Shown: piece by piece, positions 6,222-13,004 of the stretch
Layout: the number at the start of each line of letters is the position of its first letter
How positions within the stretch are numbered: the first letter of the stretch is position 1
Source: Clostridia bacterium
Lineage (GTDB): Bacteria; Bacillota; Clostridia; Christensenellales; Borkfalkiaceae
Direction: 5' to 3'
Assembly: GCA_021205485.1 (NCBI GenBank)
Contig: JAJPXK010000220.1
Span: forward strand, 1 to 13,739
Length of the DNA: 13,739 bases
The notes under the pieces: generated by a model
What the model saw: only the letters and a program-made list of their open reading frames with translations
Told to the model about the DNA's origin: nothing
Database searches by the model: none
Program-made: the position numbers and the translations under genes

Positions 6222-7823
6222 TTATTCTACCAACACACAGGCGCCCGGGACAATTTCTCCAAGATTATTCACAACAAGCTCCTGAATGTGGGAACCGCCA
6301 AACGAGAATTTGTAAAAATTCATAATATCGTATACATAGCAGTTCTCATTTACATAATTCAGGAATGCGCCAAGCGTTTCCGTGCTGTTGGTGTTGACAT
6401 CTGCCATGGTCTCATAGAGTTCCTGCAAAGTGCTGTCGTCGATGTGCAGCAGGTTGCCCCAATCGTTAATCGTGTTGTCACAGGCGTAGAGAACAGACCA
6501 CATATATTCCGTTCCCGTGCCACCCTGCGAGCCGGTGATCGCCATATCCCACTGGGCATTTTCATCATAATAATAGTCGTTAAACAGGGCCGACTCATAG
6601 GTTTCGACTACACACTGGATCCCGAGCGCAAGCAAATATCCCTGGACAAGTGTGCTGATATTTTTGGTCTGCCCGGTTGAACTGCTCAGGATCGTGAAAG
6701 TTTCATTCTCATAACCAGATTCAGACAGATAGTCCGCGGCCAGCTCTGCATCATAACGATAATAAGAATCCAGATCTTCCAAGGATGCGTCGTAATCCGC
6801 ATAAGCCGGATTGATGTAGTTTGCGGCAGCAGTGGCGTAGCTGCCAAAAATGTTTGCAGCGATTGCTTCTGTATCGATTGCATAGCATATAGCTTTGCGC
6901 AGATTTATGTCTGAACAAAGGCTGTTTTCTCCGCAATTAAACGCAATGCCATATGTCATCTGACTTTCAAGCGCTGCAACACAGTAGTCTTCGATGGCGT
7001 TCATATTCTCGTCCATGAACAGAGAATAATCGCTGGAGTTGGCAGATTTTATAAAATCAACTTCGCCAGTCTGAAGCGCAATCGCGCAGGCGCTGTTATC
7101 CTCTACATTGACCCATTTTACAATATCCGCATTTGCCAAGGCACTGGTAGCAACAAGGGATTCATCTGTTTGCCAATAATTGTTTGTTTTTTCGTAGGTA
7201 ACATAGGAGCCTTCTTCATAATCGGTCAACTGGTATGGAGAAGTACCAACTGCATTGTGGACCATCTCATCCCCGCTGGCTTCCCATGCAGCCTCCGTAA
7301 CAATTTTGATCGCACAGCAAATAGCAGCAAAGGTACCGGCTTTTTCATCGACAAGTTTCATATCCAGCGTATAATCATCAATAATATCAAAACCATCAAA
7401 GCAGGAAAGGATACTGCTGTATGTGCCGTTTTCAATGGCCTTTTCAAATGAAAATACAATGTCAGAAGCTGTCAATGCGTTTCCTTGCGTATCATGGATG
7501 TAATCATACAGGTACAACCGATAAACGCCGTCGCCAAGAGATTCGTAATCCTCCAGAAGCACTTTCTCAAGTTCGCCATCCGAATTACAGAAAAGCATGG
7601 CCTCAAACAGAATATCTTCATACATATATCTGTCACTGCTGAAGCCATAAGGCCCGTAGTTGCCGGGATCGCTTCTGTTTGCGCATACCAGTGTACTCAA
7701 ACTTGCACTGTCACTGGCGGTACCGGCAGTTTCGGTACTACCGGTTTCCGAACTGCCACAAGCGGAAATCGCAAACATCATTACCAACGCGAGAGTCAAA
7801 GCAATTATCTTTTTTGCATTCAT
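6222..7823 (-). CDS. Solute-binding lipoprotein of Opp/Dpp-type importer (SBP family 5)
   Basis: This 533-residue extracytoplasmic receptor would deliver substrate to the permease. A lipoprotein signal peptide with Lys4-Lys5, a hydrophobic core and the lipobox ISAC-G places the lipidated Cys at residue 22. A Ser/Thr/Gly-rich linker follows to about residue 42. Family-5 landmarks are ALTASDIVFSFE at 116-127, GTSPYQL at 193-199 and NNYW at 214-217. The mature protein is acidic and rich in Tyr, Asn and Asp, as expected for a Gram-positive surface lipoprotein. AGGAGG 9 nt before ATG 7823 is the best ribosome binding site in the operon, consistent with high expression. Family members bind peptides, nickel, heme, glycosides or opines, and the ligand cannot be told here. 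It lies 80 bp after the lactonase-like gene. Confidence 0.93.
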   Translation of the reverse strand: MNAKKIIALTLALVMMFAISACGSSETGSTETAGTASDSASLSTLVCANRSDPGNYGPYGFSSDRYMYEDILFEAMLFCNSDGELEKVLLEDYESLGDGVYRLYLYDYIHDTQGNALTASDIVFSFEKAIENGTYSSILSCFDGFDIIDDYTLDMKLVDEKAGTFAAICCAIKIVTEAAWEASGDEMVHNAVGTSPYQLTDYEEGSYVTYEKTNNYWQTDESLVATSALANADIVKWVNVEDNSACAIALQTGEVDFIKSANSSDYSLFMDENMNAIEDYCVAALESQMTYGIAFNCGENSLCSDINLRKAICYAIDTEAIAANIFGSYATAAANYINPAYADYDASLEDLDSYYRYDAELAADYLSESGYENETFTILSSSTGQTKNISTLVQGYLLALGIQCVVETYESALFNDYYYDENAQWDMAITGSQGGTGTEYMWSVLYACDNTINDWGNLLHIDDSTLQELYETMADVNTNSTETLGAFLNYVNENCYVYDIMNFYKFSFGGSHIQELVVNNLGEIVPGACVLVE

Positions 7824-7903
7824 TTGTTTTTTCCTCCTAAAATTTTTGTCAGTCTTGCGTTATATTTATAATTCTATCAAAACATGGTCGGTGGCAAATT
7901 CGA

Positions 7904-9076
7904 TCATGGTTTATAGAATGTTGCACAATTCGCCGAAGTTTGGATGCATCCAAATTCGGTCGGCGTAAGCGTGCCGTTTTCGTGGATGGAGAAACTCTTT
8001 ATGTCGCCAGAGGAGAGACACGCGACAACAAGGTATTTGTGATTCGGTGAAAAGGAAAAGCCTCTGGGCCATGCCCCATCGACAGGAACATATTGAATCA
8101 GCTTAAGCGCTGCAGTTCCCTGATCGACCAAAAAAACAGAAATCCCGTTATAAAATCCTTGCGCAAGCGCATAGATATATTTTCCATCCGGAGAAATCTG
8201 AAAATCCTGTTGGCTATAACGCGCTCCGGACGGCACGCAATAATCCTCCGGAAGCGAGCGAACGGTGGAAAGGTGTTCTAAATTTCCAGATTTATCATAC
8301 TTGTATGAATCAATTTCCATCTCCATTTCGTTATTATTAAAAAAGAATGGCAAAGTCGGGTGAAATGCGCAATAACGGGGAGCTCTTCCAGGACGGCTCA
8401 AATAAGGTCTGTTTCCATTCAAAATCAACTTCCAATTTTCCTTGTCGATCCGGTACATATAAATGCTGTCATTTCCCTTGTCACACGCAGCGAACAAGTC
8501 CCCCTGCGGAGCTATCACAGCACAATGTGCATGTGGTTGTAATTGTCTTGGCTTTGGACCGCTGCCCTTGTGAATTTGAATATCCAGCAATTTGCCAATG
8601 GATCCGTCTTCATTGAGCGCATACAAAAGAACTCCTGCATCCGAAAACTCAATATGGACACAAGGCGTTCCAAAAGCGTCCTTCTCTACTTTTGTAACGC
8701 TGTCCATACTGGAATGCATTGAAGCAACCAAAAATTTCCCGTTTGTATCTACTGAAACATAAGATGGCTGCGGGCAATAAGTAGGAACATGATTTAATTC
8801 TGTAATCTCCCCTGTATCCGGATTGATGCTATATGCATATAGGCAACCGCCGCATCCGGCACGAAGCGCCGGATGTTTATCCGTATCTACGCCACAATAT
8901 AGGATCCCGCGCCGCTGATCAAGCGTGATATAACTATAGGACAACTCCTCGTTTAGCATATTAATAAGGTTAATTTCTCCGGTATCCTCGTTAAATTTAT
9001 AAAGTCCAAGACCACCTTTTCCTCCTTTCAAACTCCAGCTGCCTATGTAAACAAAGGCCTCATTCGATTTAATCAT
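7904..9076 (-). CDS. Beta-propeller lactonase-family protein (6-phosphogluconolactonase-like)
   Basis: This 390-residue protein lacks a signal peptide and is probably cytosolic. It resembles the seven-bladed propeller lactonase family, which includes YbhE-type 6-phosphogluconolactonase and carboxy-muconate cyclase-like proteins. Blade-like repeats recur, for example YIGSWS near the N-terminus, SINPDTGEITEL, then SPDGKYIYAL and WPRGFSFSPNHKYLVVAC near the C-terminus. QPHAHCAV in the middle is a typical family segment, as is GRAPRYCAFHP. The length is close to the family's usual 330-390. AAAGGAG lies 12 nt before ATG 9076. It is the first full-size gene of the operon, so its substrate may be chemically linked to what the importer brings in, or it may open a lactone formed from it. 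The family assignment is solid; the reaction is not known. Confidence 0.85.
   Translation of the reverse strand: MIKSNEAFVYIGSWSLKGGKGGLGLYKFNEDTGEINLINMLNEELSYSYITLDQRRGILYCGVDTDKHPALRAGCGGCLYAYSINPDTGEITELNHVPTYCPQPSYVSVDTNGKFLVASMHSSMDSVTKVEKDAFGTPCVHIEFSDAGVLLYALNEDGSIGKLLDIQIHKGSGPKPRQLQPHAHCAVIAPQGDLFAACDKGNDSIYMYRIDKENWKLILNGNRPYLSRPGRAPRYCAFHPTLPFFFNNNEMEMEIDSYKYDKSGNLEHLSTVRSLPEDYCVPSGARYSQQDFQISPDGKYIYALAQGFYNGISVFLVDQGTAALKLIQYVPVDGAWPRGFSFSPNHKYLVVACLSSGDIKSFSIHENGTLTPTEFGCIQTSANCATFYKP
7933..7959. repeat. 27-bp near-perfect palindrome inside lactonase gene end
   Basis: The sequence is symmetrical around TGGATGCATCCA. Outer arms CCGAA and TTCGG pair with one off-centre mismatch (G/T). 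It lies within the last ~20 codons of the lactonase-like gene, upstream of the binding-protein gene. It may be chance in coding DNA or an operator/mRNA hairpin ahead of the next cistron. Confidence 0.45.
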
Positions 9077-9104
9077 TTATTTTCTATACTCCTTTATCAC
9101 CCGT

Positions 9105-9185
9105 TCAAATTTGAAAATCGGCTGTATTGACAGAATTGTATCTAAGAAATAAAACATGGATGCAAACCATCTCTGTCAATTCCAT
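9105..9185 (-). CDS. Possible 26-residue leader peptide of the operon
   Basis: The first ATG downstream of the promoter at 9239-9211 opens a 26-codon frame beginning MELTEMVCIH and ending TADFQI-TGA. AGAGG lies 7 nt before the ATG and about 5-10 nt after the predicted transcription start. The frame ends 28 bp before the lactonase start. It spans the TTGACAGA inverted repeat, so ribosome movement on it would decide whether that stem forms. A longer frame in the same phase runs to 9332 but begins upstream of the promoter. No homologue is recognisable, and the evidence is position and ribosome binding site only. Confidence 0.3.
   Translation of the reverse strand: MELTEMVCIHVLFLRYNSVNTADFQI
9126..9180. 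repeat. Inverted repeat ATTGACAGA ... TCTGTCAAT in operon leader
   Basis: Two perfect 9-nt arms (9126-9134 and 9172-9180) are separated by 37 bp, lying between the operon promoter and the lactonase start. The spacer holds a smaller GATG/CATC stem. This may be a paired regulator site (centres about 46 bp apart) or the closing helix of an mRNA leader structure. The hexamer TTGACA also occurs outward at 9334-9339 and on the minus strand at 9239-9234. Confidence 0.5.
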
Positions 9186-9210
9186 TATTTTGCCTCTTTT
9201 TCTGAAAACG

Positions 9211-9239
9211 ATGATATAAGAAATTGTGAAAAATGTCAA
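9211..9239 (-). promoter_or_regulatory. Main promoter of the lactonase-opp operon
   Basis: On the minus strand, TTGACA (9239-9234, consensus) is followed after exactly 17 bp by TATCAT (9216-9211, five of six). Transcription should start near 9203, leaving a leader of about 125 nt before ATG 9076. The opposite-strand LysR gene promoter lies about 150 bp away, a usual layout for LysR-controlled divergent units. Confidence 0.65.
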
Positions 9240-9376
9240 ATAAAAATAAAACCCTCTCCATGCAGAAATGGAATAATTCCGCTTGCCTAACAGATAATAG
9301 ATGAAATCAGAGAAAAATTTTTTTGTCTGCATTTTGACATTCCTGTAATATTAGACTTTTCTTTTTTGAATAAACA

Positions 9377-9385
9377 TGATATGAT
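9377..9385 (+). promoter_or_regulatory. Extended -10 promoter for the LysR gene pair
   Basis: TGATATGAT is a TG-N-TATGAT extended -10. The -35 region is poor. Transcription would start near 9392, about 165 nt ahead of the GTG start at 9559. A consensus TTGACA at 9334-9339 is too far upstream to serve as its -35 and may instead be a regulator site. Confidence 0.4.
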
Positions 9386-9558
9386 AATCGCACATCTTAC
9401 TGTGTTTTGGCGTTACACACAGGTTTCAATCCATACTATAAAAACAGATTTTTTTCAATTATATCATGAACAAAACACAGTTTATAATTGCAAAATTTTC
9501 CGATGAAATTGTTTTAATATCCCCCCACCATATTGTTCAGGAAAGGAGCTGCATAACC

Positions 9559-10443
9559 GTGACTGTTGACCAACTTCGTGAATTTCTGGTTTTATCGGAA
9601 ATCGGAAATTATCAAAAAGCTGCGGATATTTTATATATTTCGCAGGGAACGCTTTCGAGACACATTATCAGCATTGAAAAGGAACTCGGCGTAACATTAT
9701 TCGATAGAGAATCTCATTCAAACGAATTAAACGCGGAAGGCAGAAAATTTTTGCCATACGCACAACATATTGTTGATTTGGCTGATAATAGTGTGAAAGA
9801 AATTCAAGCGAAGTTGCAGGCGGAAGAGGGAAACTTAACGATAGCAGTTCCACACAACTTTAGCTATTACAAAAAGATAATGAATCTTCTCATTGATTTT
9901 TCCTGCTCATGGCCAAACACTTCAATTAACATCATGGAAAGCAACAACTCCACCATGAAGCAATTATTAAACGAAAGGAAATGTTCATTCGCCTTCTGCA
10001 CGGAACTCGGTGAACCAACAAATGACAATTTTTTCCACATTCGCTTTTGCACGGATGTATTGAGCGTCTGTTTGCCAGTGTCTCATCCGCTGGCCAACAA
10101 CCAATATATTTCCTTTGCAGAACTCAAAGGAGAAACCTTTGTCACTGCTACACAGCGCGGCACAATTTACGATAGTTTTATTCTTGCGTGCAAAAGATCA
10201 GGTTTTGAGCCAAAAATTGTGCATTCGCTCAGCGGTAACAGCATTTATCACTTTGTTGCGAATCAGTTGGGAATCGCCGTTCTTCTAAAGACTCCCGCAC
10301 TATCTGCGCATACAGAGGGTACAACGCTTGTAGATGTTTACCCACCAATAACTGTATACCTGAATATGCTTTACTGCAAAGAGACCTTGAACAAAAAGGA
10401 ATCGTGCTTTTTTGATTTTGCAAAAAATTACGAAGTTGACTAA
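9559..10443 (+). CDS. LysR-type transcriptional regulator 1
   Basis: This 294-residue LysR-family DNA-binding regulator has an N-terminal winged helix-turn-helix at about 4-62 (NYQKAADILYISQGTLSRHI, then ELGVTLFDR). A two-lobed periplasmic-binding-fold effector domain spans about 90-290. The frame is open from ATG 9466. That start has no ribosome binding site and would put ~31 unusual residues before the helix-turn-helix. GTG 9559, with AAAGGAG 10 nt upstream, gives the normal family length, so I use it. It is transcribed away from the lactonase-opp operon, the classic position of a LysR regulator of a divergent target. The effector is unknown. The second LysR gene begins 17 bp downstream. 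Confidence 0.9.
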   Translation: MTVDQLREFLVLSEIGNYQKAADILYISQGTLSRHIISIEKELGVTLFDRESHSNELNAEGRKFLPYAQHIVDLADNSVKEIQAKLQAEEGNLTIAVPHNFSYYKKIMNLLIDFSCSWPNTSINIMESNNSTMKQLLNERKCSFAFCTELGEPTNDNFFHIRFCTDVLSVCLPVSHPLANNQYISFAELKGETFVTATQRGTIYDSFILACKRSGFEPKIVHSLSGNSIYHFVANQLGIAVLLKTPALSAHTEGTTLVDVYPPITVYLNMLYCKETLNKKESCFFDFAKNYEVD

Positions 10444-10460
10444 CACGGAGAAATAACTAT

Positions 10461-11375
10461 ATGAACCTAAATTACTTGCAGGAGTTTATAACTCTTGTCG
10501 AAACAGAAAGCTTTTCGCGTGCTGCAGAACAGTTTTCCATATCACAATCGACCATTAGCAAGCATATTGCAGCATTGGAAGCTGAATTGGGTGTGCAGTT
10601 GTTTGAACGGCGACAAAAGATGGTGACGCTCAACGAATTTGGAACGATTTTATATCCGTTTGCACGAAAAATGTTGAGTGAACAGAAAAAATATTCTGAA
10701 CTGATCAATATGTCAAGTGGATATAAAAACAAGTCGATCAATATCGGCACGATTGGAAGCATGAGATTATACGGTCTGATGGAACCTATCAATCAATTCA
10801 GGATCGCATACCCAGATATCGAGGTGAATATTTATCAAAAGGAGTATGGGTTGAAAAAGGACCTTCTAAACAAGCAAATAGACATGGCATTTGTCAGGGA
10901 ATCTGAAAAAATGTTTTTCAACGATGATCAGATAAAAACGATGGAATGCATATCAGATTCCGTAGTCGTGATTCTGCCGACCGGACATCCTGCGGCACAA
11001 AACGGATCCATTCATCTTTCGCAACTTCGGGACGAATTGTTTTATTTCTTAGACCGGCAACTCCCGTTCACTCGACTTTGCATCAATGCCTGCAACGCTG
11101 CTGGATTTTCTCCAAAAATTGCAGGAACCGGCTTCTCTGGTGCAGACATCATCGCTCTTATTGGCCGCGGCGGGGGCGCATCTCTCCTGTCAAAAAAACT
11201 GTTTCTGCGGGATTTCAGTCGCGATGACAGAGTAACATCTGCAGACCTCACACAAAGTATTCAAACTCATATCTCGTTAATATACTTAAATGAATCTGAG
11301 AATACCGCAGTGAATCATTCCTTTCTCTCGTTTTGGCGCAGCAACAAAATGGTTAGTAAAATTAGCAGAAATTAA
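10461..11375 (+). CDS. LysR-type transcriptional regulator 2
   Basis: This 304-residue LysR-family protein has a helix-turn-helix at about 18-40 (FSRAAEQFSISQSTISKHI), the following AELGVQLFER wing, and an effector domain from about 90. It begins 17 bp after LysR 1 with CGGAG about 12 nt before the ATG, so the two are very likely co-transcribed. LysR proteins usually act as homotetramers; two adjacent paralogues suggest either two effectors for the divergent operon or separate targets. No terminator is seen between this gene and the SLH-CAP gene 58 bp downstream. Confidence 0.92.
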   Translation: MNLNYLQEFITLVETESFSRAAEQFSISQSTISKHIAALEAELGVQLFERRQKMVTLNEFGTILYPFARKMLSEQKKYSELINMSSGYKNKSINIGTIGSMRLYGLMEPINQFRIAYPDIEVNIYQKEYGLKKDLLNKQIDMAFVRESEKMFFNDDQIKTMECISDSVVVILPTGHPAAQNGSIHLSQLRDELFYFLDRQLPFTRLCINACNAAGFSPKIAGTGFSGADIIALIGRGGGASLLSKKLFLRDFSRDDRVTSADLTQSIQTHISLIYLNESENTAVNHSFLSFWRSNKMVSKISRN

Positions 11376-11410
11376 TGTATTGAAAGAACTACATCAGTCA
11401 ATCGAATGAA

Positions 11411-12288
11411 AAAATTACAGGAGGTATAGAATCATGATGCAGAAGATTTTTGGAAACAACAAGGATAAGAATGCGAATCGCATTCTCGCCGGGGTGCTTT
11501 GCGCGGTGCTGGTATTTTTAACCATGTTCGCAAGGGGTTTTGCGGCCAGCAGCTTTAGTGATGTTGTAAGCGGTCATTGGGCATATAACTACGTCGAGTA
11601 TTGCTATGGACAGGGAATCGTCGAAGGTGTCGGCAATGGAAAATTTGACCCTGATGCTACACTCACAAGGGCGCAGTTTATTACCATGATGGGCAGAGCT
11701 ACTTATGAAAGCGAGGTTCAGGCGCAGACAACCAGTTCGGATAGTTGGTATTCCGGTTATGTAAGATACCTGAGCAACAAGGGGTATTTGGACGGAATCG
11801 CAACCGATGAAACCAGCTTGAATCAGGGGATGCCGCGTCAGGAGATGGCGCAGTTGCTTTACAATCTGTGCGATAATGGGGAGATCGTCGTGGGGTTGTA
11901 CAGCAGCGAATATGAGGGAGAGGTTACAGTCAGCGGCGTTAGTATCAACGTCGAAATGCTGGACTATATTTCCGATGCGAATAGTATCGGAAGTCAATAT
12001 AAGGATGCGGTGGAATATTGTTATTACGTCGGTCTTTTGACCGGATTCGAGGACGGAACGTTCCAGCCGAACGGAACGGTCACCAGAGCGCAGGCGTGTG
12101 CAGTGGTGAACCGGGCAGATTATTGGAACAATGCACTGAATCTCAAATGGAGTGCTTTGCATGGCGTATATATTTCGGATGACGCTATGGGTCAGGTCGT
12201 AAGCAATGAAATTATCCGGCTCATCAACGAATACAGAGTTGAAAACGGGCTTGAAGAATATACGGTCAAGAAGTTTATGAATCAGGGG
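11411..12288 (+). repeat. Long direct repeat, right copy (partner 401-1278)
   Basis: This is the gap-free partner of the left copy, 11,010 bp away in the same orientation. The final 279 bp (12010-12288) are identical to 1000-1278. Similarity stops abruptly at 12289. The two copies bracket the transporter operon, the regulators and the orphan repeat block. Confidence 0.9.
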
Positions 12289-12642
12289 GCTGCTGTGAGA
12301 GCGGTTGAGTACGCGACAAATCCTTCCCTGAAGCATTATCGTGCTGACGGGACAGGTGGCGGCTATGTCTATAAAGACCTGTTTGGTGTATCATTTTTGG
12401 ATGAAGGTGAGTGTTGTACAGGCGTTAATATATCTAATAGTAAAACTTTGTCTGATTATGCGGAAAATATTGTGCAGAACTGGAAGGATTCTTCTGGACA
12501 TAATGCTCAATTGTTAACTGAACATGCTCAATATTTCGGCTGTGGTGTGTGTTTTTATAAAAGTGCCACTCAAATTTATTGTGCTATGCATAATGCAAGT
12601 GAAGGTCAGCTTGATAGGTGTGGATTTGGAACATACGACTAA
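11434..12642 (+). CDS. SLH domain and CAP (SCP/PR1-like) surface protein, copy 2
   Basis: This 402-residue near twin of the protein at 424-1626 has the same signal peptide and three SLH modules. In the first 285 residues I see only three substitutions (Tyr5 to Ile, Thr13 to Asn, one Ala to Thr near 127). From residue 286 the CAP half diverges: HYRADG replaces HTRTDG, SSGHNAQLL replaces SSGHNAALL, and the C-terminus ends in a different tail (GFGTYD). The framework cysteines (ECC, GCGV, YC) and the CAP landmarks are kept, so both look functional. AGGAGG sits before ATGATG as in copy 1, but the upstream DNA is unrelated. I see no strong promoter in the 58-bp gap after LysR 2, so read-through from the regulator genes is possible. 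Confidence 0.92.
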   Translation: MMQKIFGNNKDKNANRILAGVLCAVLVFLTMFARGFAASSFSDVVSGHWAYNYVEYCYGQGIVEGVGNGKFDPDATLTRAQFITMMGRATYESEVQAQTTSSDSWYSGYVRYLSNKGYLDGIATDETSLNQGMPRQEMAQLLYNLCDNGEIVVGLYSSEYEGEVTVSGVSINVEMLDYISDANSIGSQYKDAVEYCYYVGLLTGFEDGTFQPNGTVTRAQACAVVNRADYWNNALNLKWSALHGVYISDDAMGQVVSNEIIRLINEYRVENGLEEYTVKKFMNQGAAVRAVEYATNPSLKHYRADGTGGGYVYKDLFGVSFLDEGECCTGVNISNSKTLSDYAENIVQNWKDSSGHNAQLLTEHAQYFGCGVCFYKSATQIYCAMHNASEGQLDRCGFGTYD

Positions 12643-12677
12643 CAGTGCTTTCTAAATAATATAATCAATAAATTCAA

Positions 12678-12720
12678 ACCATCGGCTCAAATGAGTCGGT
12701 GGTTTTTTATTTTGTTTTTT
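12678..12720 (+). terminator. Intrinsic terminator of SLH-CAP gene 2
   Basis: ACCATCGGCTC pairs fully, with two G-T wobbles, with GAGTCGGTGGT around an AAAT loop (12678-12703). A T-rich tail follows: six T, then TTTT and TTTTTT blocks. It lies about 35 bp after the stop codon. Confidence 0.9.
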
Positions 12721-12914
12721 CTGCAGATGGGAATTTTCTCAAAATCCCAAAATCCGAAAAGGGAAAAGTTGCTAATGATGGTCGAAAATTATGTAATAAA
12801 ATTTGCAAAGTGACAATATGGAAATTTGACCAGATATTTCATTCAAATTTCGTTAAAAGTTTTATGAACAAAATTTTGCGAAAACTCTTGACAAATTTTC
12901 AAAAACTGGGTAAG
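12721..12914. other. AT-rich intergenic DNA with no supported gene
   Basis: Small open frames here lack ribosome binding sites and family-like sequence. An imperfect hairpin lies near 12729-12748 (GGGA/TCCC with A-T pairs). A consensus TTGACA at 12888-12893 has only a weak -10 (TAAGTT) 17 bp on, so it may be a secondary promoter or regulator site for the gene at 13005. Confidence 0.35.
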
Positions 12915-12955
12915 TTGCAAGTGGTTTTTGGCAGAACTATAGTTTCTGGCCAGAA
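12915..12955 (+). promoter_or_regulatory. Promoter with palindromic operator-like site
   Basis: TTGCAA (12915-12920) and TATAGT (12938-12943) are 17 bp apart. The perfect 12-bp palindrome TTCTGGCCAGAA (12944-12955) begins directly after the -10, covering the expected start point near 12950. A related TGGCAGAAC just upstream of the -10 gives a larger imperfect dyad. This geometry suits a repressor site controlling the secreted-protein gene at 13005. Confidence 0.45.
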
Positions 12956-13004
12956 CCAACACAACATTCTATCTTGTAAATAAATTTTTTGGAGGTTTCT
13001 CAAG

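Noticed and set aside
9186..9332. 75-codon version of the minus-strand leader frame
   Set aside because: Its start is upstream of the predicted transcription start and the promoter hexamers lie inside it; only the 26-codon internal frame is plausible.
9466..9558. N-terminal extension of LysR 1 from ATG 9466
   Set aside because: No Shine-Dalgarno sequence, not LysR-like, and it would place the helix-turn-helix some 31 residues too deep; GTG 9559 has a good ribosome binding site.
11518..12336. Antisense open frame of 272 codons across SLH-CAP gene 2
   Set aside because: It is the mirror of a well-supported gene with matching codon pattern, is broken by stops at the same place in copy 1 (only 949-1326 and 508-711 remain open), and has no ribosome binding site.
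12699..12983. 94-codon plus frame after the SLH-CAP 2 terminator
   Set aside because: It begins inside the terminator, has no ribosome binding site, and the protein has no recognisable features; it covers the promoter of the next gene.
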